10,835 bases of DNA, from contig CANRXD010000022.1 in NCBI GenBank assembly GCA_947643685.1, forward strand, positions 1 to 10,835. Direction: 5' to 3'. Origin of the DNA: an uncultured Clostridium sp. (GTDB lineage: Bacteria > Bacillota > Clostridia > Lachnospirales > Lachnospiraceae). Under the pieces are notes generated by a model. It was not told where the DNA came from. It did no database searches and worked only from the letters and a program-made list of their open reading frames with translations. This document shows, piece after piece, positions 5,924 to 10,835 of the stretch; the first letter of the stretch is position 1; every line of letters starts with the position of its first letter. Made by a program: the position numbers and the translations under genes.

Positions 5924-7369
5924 ATGGGAAAACAGACGGCATGGGAAGAGATTGACAGGAAAGCAGCCGAAATTTTAGAGGCCAGCGATGAGATCTGGGG
6001 ATGTGCAGAGACTGCATTTACAGAAGAAAAATCCATGAAGGTGCTCTGTGAGCTGCTTGAACAGGAAGGATTTGAAGTGGAAACAAACCTGGCAGGAGTG
6101 GCAACGGCTTTTAAAGGTACCTTTGGTTCGGGAAAGCCGGTGATCGGATTCCTCGGAGAGTTTGATGCCTTGTCCGGCCTGGATCAGGAGGCGGGTGCCG
6201 CAGAGAAAAAGCAGGTGCACGCAGGCGCTCCGGGACATGGCTGTGGTCACAATATGCTTGGAACAGCTTCTCTTTCTGCGGCTATTGGCATAAAAAGGTA
6301 TCTGGAAGAAAGCAAAAAGCCCGGTACGGTTGTTTACTTTGGATGTCCCGGGGAGGAAGGAGGTTCCGGGAAGGCTTTCATGGCCAAGGACGGTGTATTC
6401 TCCGGTCTGGATGCCGCGATTACCTGGCATCCCGGCGACCTCACCAGAGCCGACACAGGAAGCTCTCTGGCCAATTACCAGGTGGCATATAAATTCTATG
6501 GTACCAGCGCCCATGCAGGCGGAGCTCCCCATCTTGGAAGAAGCGCTCTGGACGCCTGCGAACTTATGAACATGGGTGTCCAGTTCCTCAGGGAGCACGT
6601 GATTCCCGAAGCCAGAATCCATTATGCCATTACCAATACCGGAGGCTATTCCCCCAATGTGGTTCAGCCCTACGCGGAAGTGCTTTACCTGATCCGTGCG
6701 CCGAAAAACAGGCAGGTGGAGGAAATTTACCAGCGGGTCAATAAGATAGCGGAAGGGGCGGCCCATATGACAGAGACAAGAGTGGAAATTGACTTTGTAA
6801 AGGGATGCTCCAATCTGATCAGCAATAAGGTGATTGCAAAGAAGCTGTGGGAGAATCTTACAAAGCTGGGTGCTCCGGAATACACAGAAGAGGAGATGGC
6901 CCTTGCGAAAGCAATCCACGAGAGCGTTGGGGAAAGCTGCTACGAATCCCTGGAGAAGGTGGCAAAATCCTGTGACAAAACAGTAAAAAAGGAAGTGCTG
7001 GCTCATAAGGGAGAGGCAATGTACCGGTTTGTGGCTCCCTTTGATCCGGTGGGGATCATGTCCTTTGGCTCCACAGACGTGGGTGATGTGAGCTGGAACT
7101 GTCCCACAGCCCAGGCTTATGTGGCCACATGGGCGGCCGGAACTCCGGGACATTCCTGGCAGGTGGTGGCCCAGGGAAAGAGCGGTCTGGCCCATAAAGG
7201 ACTGATTTACGCGGCAAAGGCCATGGCAGGCGCGGCTGTCGACATGTATGAGGACCCGGCTGTGATCGAAGAAGCAAAGGCCGAAATGGAAGAGACACTG
7301 GAGGGCGACACCTACCTGTGTCCGATTCCGGATGGCTGCCGGCCGAGAGCCCTTGGAATGACAAAATAA
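5924..7369 (+). CDS. abgB: M20-family amidohydrolase, AbgB-like
   Basis: This 481-residue protein closely resembles E. coli AbgB in length and motif order. AbgB is one subunit of the p-aminobenzoyl-glutamate hydrolase, a cytoplasmic metal-dependent enzyme of the M20 peptidase group. Key stretches are GKPVIGFLGEFDAL (70-83), GHGCGHNMLGTA (104-115, with C107 and H109 as likely metal ligands), CPGEEGGSGK (141-150, E144/E145), TWHP with H169, SAHAGGAPHLGRSALDA (195-211), TDVGDVSW (384-391) and GTPGHSWQ with H410. The start is set by AGGTGAG 7 bases upstream and a consensus promoter. E. coli uses AbgA plus AbgB with the importer AbgT; neither partner is in this window. The gene stands alone, so the true substrate may be another N-acyl amino acid or aminobenzoyl compound. 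Confidence 0.88.
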   Translation: MGKQTAWEEIDRKAAEILEASDEIWGCAETAFTEEKSMKVLCELLEQEGFEVETNLAGVATAFKGTFGSGKPVIGFLGEFDALSGLDQEAGAAEKKQVHAGAPGHGCGHNMLGTASLSAAIGIKRYLEESKKPGTVVYFGCPGEEGGSGKAFMAKDGVFSGLDAAITWHPGDLTRADTGSSLANYQVAYKFYGTSAHAGGAPHLGRSALDACELMNMGVQFLREHVIPEARIHYAITNTGGYSPNVVQPYAEVLYLIRAPKNRQVEEIYQRVNKIAEGAAHMTETRVEIDFVKGCSNLISNKVIAKKLWENLTKLGAPEYTEEEMALAKAIHESVGESCYESLEKVAKSCDKTVKKEVLAHKGEAMYRFVAPFDPVGIMSFGSTDVGDVSWNCPTAQAYVATWAAGTPGHSWQVVAQGKSGLAHKGLIYAAKAMAGAAVDMYEDPAVIEEAKAEMEETLEGDTYLCPIPDGCRPRALGMTK

Positions 7370-7409
7370 GTTACAGGAAACGAACAAAACGTTTGTTATA
7401 AGAAGCATA

Positions 7410-7445
7410 AGAGTTCCCGGGCTGTGGAATCAGTCCGGGAACTCT
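7410..7445. terminator. Hairpin between convergent abgB and the DUF4173 gene
   Basis: AGAGTTCCCGG (7410-7420) pairs perfectly with CCGGGAACTCT (7435-7445), and four further pairs (one G-T) close a 6-base loop. The right arm and loop contain the last codons and the stop (7430-7432) of the minus-strand gene. No good T-run follows on the + strand and only a loose one on the - strand, so it may terminate weakly or protect the 3' end. A smaller AACAAA/TTTGTT hairpin lies at 7383-7397. Confidence 0.6.
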
Positions 7446-8950
7446 ATGAATAATGGACCGAAAAGGCGGATGGCTCTGGCGGCAGAGAAATTATAACGGC
7501 GCAAAGAGAGGGAAAAGGACCGTTCCGGCTGATGATTTATGAAGGACTGCAGATACTGTTTCCGGCTGCCCCATGGCTTAAAACAGGATTCTTCCGTGGG
7601 GAGATATTCTAAGAGCGCAGGTGCTGCGTCTGTGGACAGGGACTGTAAGTAATACAGATCGCTGTGGGAAACGTTTTCGCGGGTGAGGTTATAGCGGGCA
7701 ATGACCGCATCCGGTCTGGCAAAAGCCAGAGCCACATAAAAGACAGATATCACCAGCAGCCCATAACGAAACAGAGGGAAGCTGTCTTTAAAAATCAGCC
7801 GGAAAATCCCTGCCATGAGAACCGTGACCACTGCCAGGAACCAGAGGACCAGGAGTCTTAAAAGGGTAAGGTGGTAACTGGCCACGTAAAGCACCATGCG
7901 GTATGCGGCGGAGAAGATCATGATTACAGTACATACACTGAGGAAGGTCAGGGTGAGCCGCAAAAGCAGGGTGGGACGGATATACTTTAAAAATCCAAGT
8001 ACCAGGGCCAGGTTAATAAAGATGACAAACACAAGCTGGTAGAAGCCCTGATGGGCGTACTGGGCGTAGGTCATGGACTCCGGAAGCGAGCCCTGGCGCA
8101 GAAACAGACAATAAATCTGGATGATGCAGAAGGTTCCGTAAAAGAGGACAATGGCGCCTAAAAAGCTGACGGCAGCCAGGGGATTTCCTTTTTTGCAGCA
8201 TGTTTCTTTCCGGGGCTTTGGCGGAGCGAACCGGGTACAGAGAATGCTGTAAAAAACAACGGCGGCCCAAAGAGAGCCCAAGCTTATGGAAAGCAGGGTA
8301 CTCAGGCGGAAAAAGTCATGAAACAGCCGGGATACGAGATTTGAAAATACTGCATCCGCGCTGCCGAGAAGCCAGACTACCAGGATAGTTAAGGGGATGG
8401 ACGAGCAGACACCGGAAAGAACCAGAAGAACGTTCTTGCTTTTGGACGCTTTCCCGGATTTGGCATAGGCCGCTGCGTGGAGGAAGGGGACCGGAAGGAG
8501 GCTTATAAGGGAGACTCCGTACCTCAGGATGGCCCAGAGCCAGGTTCCCGTCCGCCAGGTGTGATCCGCATAAAGCTGATGGTTCAGGAAAACAGCTAAA
8601 AGCAGAAGCAGGGCCAGGCGGCTGCAGGAATGAAGGAAGGGACTGCCGGTCAGGCACATGGAAAGGCTCACAAGGAAAGAGGCTCCCATGAGAAACCAGG
8701 AATCCTTTTTTATGGTAAGGCCCAGCCGTTTAAAAAGCATGCATAAAACCAGATATCCCACGGCCGAAAATAAGGGCCAGGTGATGGAGCTGGGATTTTT
8801 ATAAAAGCAGAAAGTGTAAAAGAATCCCATAGCCAGGCAGACGGGCCCATAGGTTCCAAAGGCTTCCGCCAGCGGGGCGGCAGGAAGGGGCCGGGGCGCG
8901 GGAAGAACCGGAGCAGCGTCTGGTGTCTGGGTTTCATGAAAATCAGTCAT
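7430..8950 (-). CDS. DUF4173/DUF4153-type polytopic membrane protein
   Basis: This is a large membrane protein of 506 residues. A Pro/Ala-rich tail (about 1-28) precedes roughly a dozen hydrophobic segments between residues 35 and 425, and a soluble C-terminal part follows. The segments YAQYAHQGFYQLVFVIFINL (about 298-317), HLTLLRLLVLWFLAV and FARPDAVIARYNLTR followed by DLYYLQSLSTDAAPALLEYL are typical of the DUF4173/DUF4153 families, whose function is unknown. The start is well supported: AGGAGGGAA (8957-8965) lies inside the preceding gene, and the start overlaps that gene's stop by 8 bases (ATGACTGA), pointing to coupled translation. It is the last gene of a DUF2975-HTH-DUF4173 unit. The final codons lie in a hairpin shared with the convergent abgB. 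Confidence 0.8.
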   Translation of the reverse strand: MTDFHETQTPDAAPVLPAPRPLPAAPLAEAFGTYGPVCLAMGFFYTFCFYKNPSSITWPLFSAVGYLVLCMLFKRLGLTIKKDSWFLMGASFLVSLSMCLTGSPFLHSCSRLALLLLLAVFLNHQLYADHTWRTGTWLWAILRYGVSLISLLPVPFLHAAAYAKSGKASKSKNVLLVLSGVCSSIPLTILVVWLLGSADAVFSNLVSRLFHDFFRLSTLLSISLGSLWAAVVFYSILCTRFAPPKPRKETCCKKGNPLAAVSFLGAIVLFYGTFCIIQIYCLFLRQGSLPESMTYAQYAHQGFYQLVFVIFINLALVLGFLKYIRPTLLLRLTLTFLSVCTVIMIFSAAYRMVLYVASYHLTLLRLLVLWFLAVVTVLMAGIFRLIFKDSFPLFRYGLLVISVFYVALAFARPDAVIARYNLTRENVSHSDLYYLQSLSTDAAPALLEYLPTEESCFKPWGSRKQYLQSFINHQPERSFSLSLRRYNFSAARAIRLFGPLFIEFPD

Positions 8951-9167
8951 AAAAAATTCCCTCCTCTTCGGAAAATTCCAGAATATCTCCCGGCTGGCAG
9001 TGCAGTTCCCGGCAGATGGCTTCCAGTGTGGAAAAACGGACGGCTTTTGCTTTGTTGTTTTTTAAAACAGACAGATTGGCGGGAGTAATGCCGATGCGTT
9101 CGGCCAGCTCTCCGGAGGAAATTTTCCGTTTCGCCATCATGACGTCCAGATTTACAATAATCGACAT
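8943..9167 (-). CDS. Small XRE/Cro-type HTH regulator (YozG-like)
   Basis: The 74-residue protein is essentially one helix-turn-helix domain of the Cro/C1 type (HTH_26-like). SSGELAERIG (18-26) is the first HTH helix, ITPANLSVLKNNKAKAVR (27-44) spans the turn and recognition helix, and STLEAICRELHCQPGDILEF (46-65) is the usual third and fourth helix with the LxCxPGDIL ending. An acidic tail follows. AAAGGAGA (9175-9182) supports the ATG at 9167, and the gene starts 15 bases after the DUF2975 stop. Regulators of this type are often paired with DUF2975 membrane proteins, as with YozG and YoaS in Bacillus subtilis. It probably controls its own unit through the inverted repeat upstream; that is an inference. 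Confidence 0.9.
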   Translation of the reverse strand: MSIIVNLDVMMAKRKISSGELAERIGITPANLSVLKNNKAKAVRFSTLEAICRELHCQPGDILEFSEEEGIFYD

Positions 9168-9182
9168 GGGAAAATCTCCTTT

Positions 9183-9635
9183 CTATATGGTGAAATCATT
9201 CTCATCCTTCAGTTCCTTGGCCCGCTCAAACACATTTTTGATGACGCGGATTAAAAGGCACATGAGAATCATGCAGCAGCCCGGAATCCCCCATGACAGA
9301 TAGTAAGGCATGGAGAAAAAGCAGAAAAGTCCGGTTAAGCCGCACATCCAGGAGATCACACGGAGTCTTCGGATATTGGATGCCGTAAAAATATCTTCGT
9401 TTCCAATGGCGCTTACAAGCTGATTCAGATGGAAAAGAATGATTCCCACAGGGACCGCACAGGCATACAGAGTGATTATAAATAAAATGGACTGCTCTTC
9501 ACAGGCGGAGCTGGAGTAACACAAGAAGCTTTGCACTAAAAAAGGGCAGGTCGCCAGAACCAGAAGATATCCGGCAACAAAAAGCCAGATACAGATTTTT
9601 GTTAAAAAAATGGAACGCTTATGGGACCAGTTCAT
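9183..9635 (-). CDS. DUF2975 membrane protein (YoaS-like)
   Basis: Starting at the ATG at 9635, the product has 150 residues and four membrane segments (about 13-37, 48-70, 92-112 and 115-134). Between the second and third lies FHLNQLVSAIGNEDIFTASN followed by IRRLRVISW, the typical cytoplasmic loop of DUF2975, and the end (LIRVIKNVFERAKELKDEND) is also typical of the family. The frame is open further upstream to 9707, but the start at 9635 is preferred: it alone has a strong AGGAGG (9642-9648), and the longer version would start close to the predicted promoter. It is the first gene of a three-gene unit with an HTH regulator and a DUF4173 protein. The role of DUF2975 is unknown; it may sense a membrane signal and act on the partner HTH protein. 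Confidence 0.87.
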   Translation of the reverse strand: MNWSHKRSIFLTKICIWLFVAGYLLVLATCPFLVQSFLCYSSSACEEQSILFIITLYACAVPVGIILFHLNQLVSAIGNEDIFTASNIRRLRVISWMCGLTGLFCFFSMPYYLSWGIPGCCMILMCLLIRVIKNVFERAKELKDENDFTI

Positions 9636-9678
9636 CAAGTTCCTCCTAAAATTGGAAAATATTTCATCTCTGATATGC

Positions 9679-9707
9679 ATCATAGCACAGGATGATGGGA
9701 AAATCAA
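9679..9707 (-). promoter_or_regulatory. Sigma-A promoter of the DUF2975-HTH-DUF4173 unit
   Basis: On the minus strand TTGATT (9707-9702), a spacer of exactly 17 bases and TATGAT (9684-9679) preceded by TGC form an extended -10 promoter. The start near 9672 leaves a leader of about 37 bases with the AGGAGG ribosome site. The -35 lies inside the left arm of the inverted repeat 9703-9743. Confidence 0.72.
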
Positions 9708-9743
9708 TATATTTTTATTGATAAACGATAAAAATATATTGAT
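9703..9743. promoter_or_regulatory. Candidate operator: 16-bp perfect inverted repeat
   Basis: ATCAATATATTTTTAT (9703-9718) and ATAAAAATATATTGAT (9728-9743) are exact reverse complements separated by 9 bases (TGATAAACG). The half-site ATTGAT/ATCAAT occurs three times (9703-9708, 9717-9722, 9738-9743). The left arm covers the -35 of the minus-strand unit and the right arm ends 8 bases before the -35 of the divergent lipoprotein gene. No T-run arrangement of a terminator is present beyond the AT-rich arms. A dimeric HTH protein could bind here and repress one or both promoters. Confidence 0.62.
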
Positions 9744-9751
9744 ATATAGAA

Positions 9752-9780
9752 TTGAAGAACCGCAATGGTTATGTTATAGT
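9752..9780 (+). promoter_or_regulatory. Sigma-A promoter of the lipoprotein gene
   Basis: TTGAAG (9752-9757), a spacer of exactly 17 bases and TATAGT (9775-9780) preceded by TGT (extended -10). The start near 9787 gives an 89-base leader that contains the short palindromic repeat at 9815-9844. Its presence suggests that the broken gene downstream is, or was recently, transcribed. Confidence 0.68.
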
Positions 9781-9814
9781 AAATATTATCACAGCTGCAG
9801 AACAGAGAAGTACT

Positions 9815-9844
9815 GTAACTGTGAGAGGACAGAACAGTTACGAA
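9815..9844 (+). repeat. Short palindromic repeat, copy 2 (GTAACTGT type)
   Basis: GTAACTGT (9815-9822) and ACAGTTAC (9834-9841) form a perfect 8-bp inverted repeat around 11 bases. TACT (9811-9814) and AGTA (9844-9847) can extend the stem past a 2-base bulge. The 30-base unit is 25/30 identical, without gaps, to 4086-4115. It lies in the predicted leader of the lipoprotein gene, 31 bases before its ATG. Confidence 0.55.
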
Positions 9845-9875
9845 GTATTTATGCATACAGGATGGCAGAGAAACA

Positions 9876-10835
9876 ATGCGTTACATAAGAAAGATTGCGG
9901 CAATGGCAATGGCTCTTTTGCTTGGAGCCGGAAGCCTTTATTCCATAACGGCATGCGGAGAAGAACGGCCGGAAGATTTAAAATCAGAAACATATTTTGG
10001 AGAAGAATTGCCGAACAATTACTGGAACAGCTAAGACACCCATAACGAAGAAAATTTAAGGGAAATTGCTGATGACGGCTTCAACAGCATTATTCTGGTG
10101 GTGCCCTGGCGGGAGTTTCAGCCGATGGGGGAAAAACAATATTATAATGAAGCGGCTTTTAAACGTCTCGAACAGATAATGGAATGTGCCGAAAGCTATG
10201 GGCTCTGGGTCGTTCTGCGGGTGGGCTACACCTGGGATTATTATGGGGCGGCAGAAATCCCGGTCCGGTATGATAATGTGACACAGAAAGGAAGCGAGGA
10301 CTGGTACGGATGGATTAAATTTGCCGGGCGGCTTTACGAAACGGCATCGGCTCATCCCAATTTCCACAGCGGTTTTATTACCTGGGAAGACTTTTGGAAT
10401 TATATCTGGTATATGAACCGGGATCTTTCCATGAGTTTGAGAAACCGTCTGGCAAGGCAAAGCGGATTTACGGCTTATCTCAGGGAGCGGTATTCCTTAG
10501 AGGAGGTAAGCGGCTGGTACGGCGAATCGTTTAAATCCTTTGACGAGGTGTATCTGCCCTATGGAAGCCACCCGTCCGCAGAGCTCTTTTATGAATACTA
10601 TGACCAGCATCTGATTGAATTTCTCAGGGAAACCCAGAAGGTGTTTCCGGGGCTTTCCATGGAGATACGGGCCGATGGAGACCGGGTGTATACGGGAGAG
10701 GAAACCTTCACCTACTATTCCCACAGTGCCACGTATTCCTGTGAGGGAGCTCCCTACTCGGCTCTTATGTACAGTGTGTCTATGGGACAGAAAAATGAAA
10801 ATGACCGTATTACGGCTGATACGGCCTTAAAGGCA
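9876..10835 (+). pseudogene. Glycoside-hydrolase-like lipoprotein with an in-frame stop, 3' end outside window
   Basis: From the ATG at 9876 the frame encodes a lipoprotein signal peptide: RK near the start, a hydrophobic core rich in Ala, Met and Leu, and a lipobox ITA-C27. A short acidic linker follows. At codon 53 (10032-10034) the frame is broken by TAA. It then stays open, in the same frame, for 267 codons to the window edge. The part after the stop looks like a TIM-barrel sugar hydrolase: NYWNS and the stop, then EENLREIADDGFNSIILVVPW (first strand), YGLWVVLRVGYTWD (third) and GFITWEDFWNY, where E171 is a candidate acid/base residue. Aromatic residues are frequent, as in carbohydrate-binding clefts. 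The exact GH family is not clear. The ribosome site is weak (AGGATGG at 9859-9865). It could be a recent pseudogene, a base-calling error, or less likely readthrough. Confidence 0.72.

Noticed and set aside
5975..7408. A 477-codon open frame on the minus strand opposite abgB
   Set aside because: It is antisense to a well-supported AbgB-like gene with catalytic motifs. Its protein is rich in Cys, His and Ser with no recognisable domain, and it has no supported start. It is a by-product of codon usage on the other strand.
9636..9707. A 24-codon N-terminal extension of the DUF2975 protein
   Set aside because: The upstream ATG lies at the -35 of the predicted promoter and has no ribosome site, while the ATG at 9635 has AGGAGG at a suitable distance.
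9752..10045. A 97-codon + strand frame covering the lipoprotein leader
   Set aside because: It starts at the promoter -35, has no ribosome site and encodes no recognisable protein. The frame starting at 9876 has a lipobox and continues into a glycosidase-like domain.
10056..10724. Minus-strand open frames opposite the glycosidase-like domain
   Set aside because: They are antisense to a + strand frame that stays open for 267 codons and has a coherent TIM-barrel-like sequence. No ribosome site or domain supports them.

Overview
The window most likely comes from the chromosome of an anaerobic, endospore-forming Firmicute, probably of the Lachnospiraceae / Clostridium group. I base this on a spoIIR gene with a sigma-F-type promoter, a Gram-positive cell-wall gene pair (ddl, murI), strong AGGAGG-type ribosome sites, a DUF2975/YozG-type regulator pair and moderate GC content. 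The species cannot be fixed from the sequence alone. No rRNA, tRNA, CRISPR array, transposase or phage gene is visible. Gene order is that of a normal chromosome rather than an obvious island.

Left part (1-1585): the 3' end of a TolC-family gene runs into a strong hairpin terminator, which also lies beyond the convergent gene spoIIR. SpoIIR is the forespore signal protein that triggers sigma-E activation. The spoIIR-ddl gap (1586-1687) holds two interlocked divergent promoters. One is an extended -10 housekeeping promoter for ddl, and the other matches the sigma-F consensus and faces spoIIR.

Centre left (1688-5078): ddl, murI and a DUF1934 gene are closely spaced on the + strand and look like one transcript. 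The first two make D-Ala-D-Ala and D-Glu for peptidoglycan. An AEC-family (auxin efflux carrier type) permease follows after a 95-base gap that contains a short palindromic repeat. A bidirectional terminator separates it from a convergent small membrane protein gene (5193-5663).

Centre (5664-7369): a divergent regulatory gap holds a promoter for the small membrane protein, a large double inverted repeat, and a consensus promoter for an AbgB-like M20 amidohydrolase.

Right part (7430-9635, minus strand): a compact three-gene unit runs DUF2975 membrane protein, small XRE/YozG-type HTH regulator, DUF4173 polytopic membrane protein. The last two overlap by 8 bases. Its promoter region carries a 16-bp perfect inverted repeat overlapping the -35, which is a good candidate operator.

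Far right (9636-10835): a divergent promoter drives a lipoprotein that resembles a TIM-barrel glycoside hydrolase. The reading frame is broken by one in-frame TAA at codon 53 and otherwise stays open to the window edge. I see no clear undescribed multi-gene system. The most interesting items are this interrupted lipoprotein, the candidate operator of the DUF2975/HTH/DUF4173 unit, the interlocked sigma-A/sigma-F promoters, and a small family of GTAACTGT palindromes placed upstream of genes.
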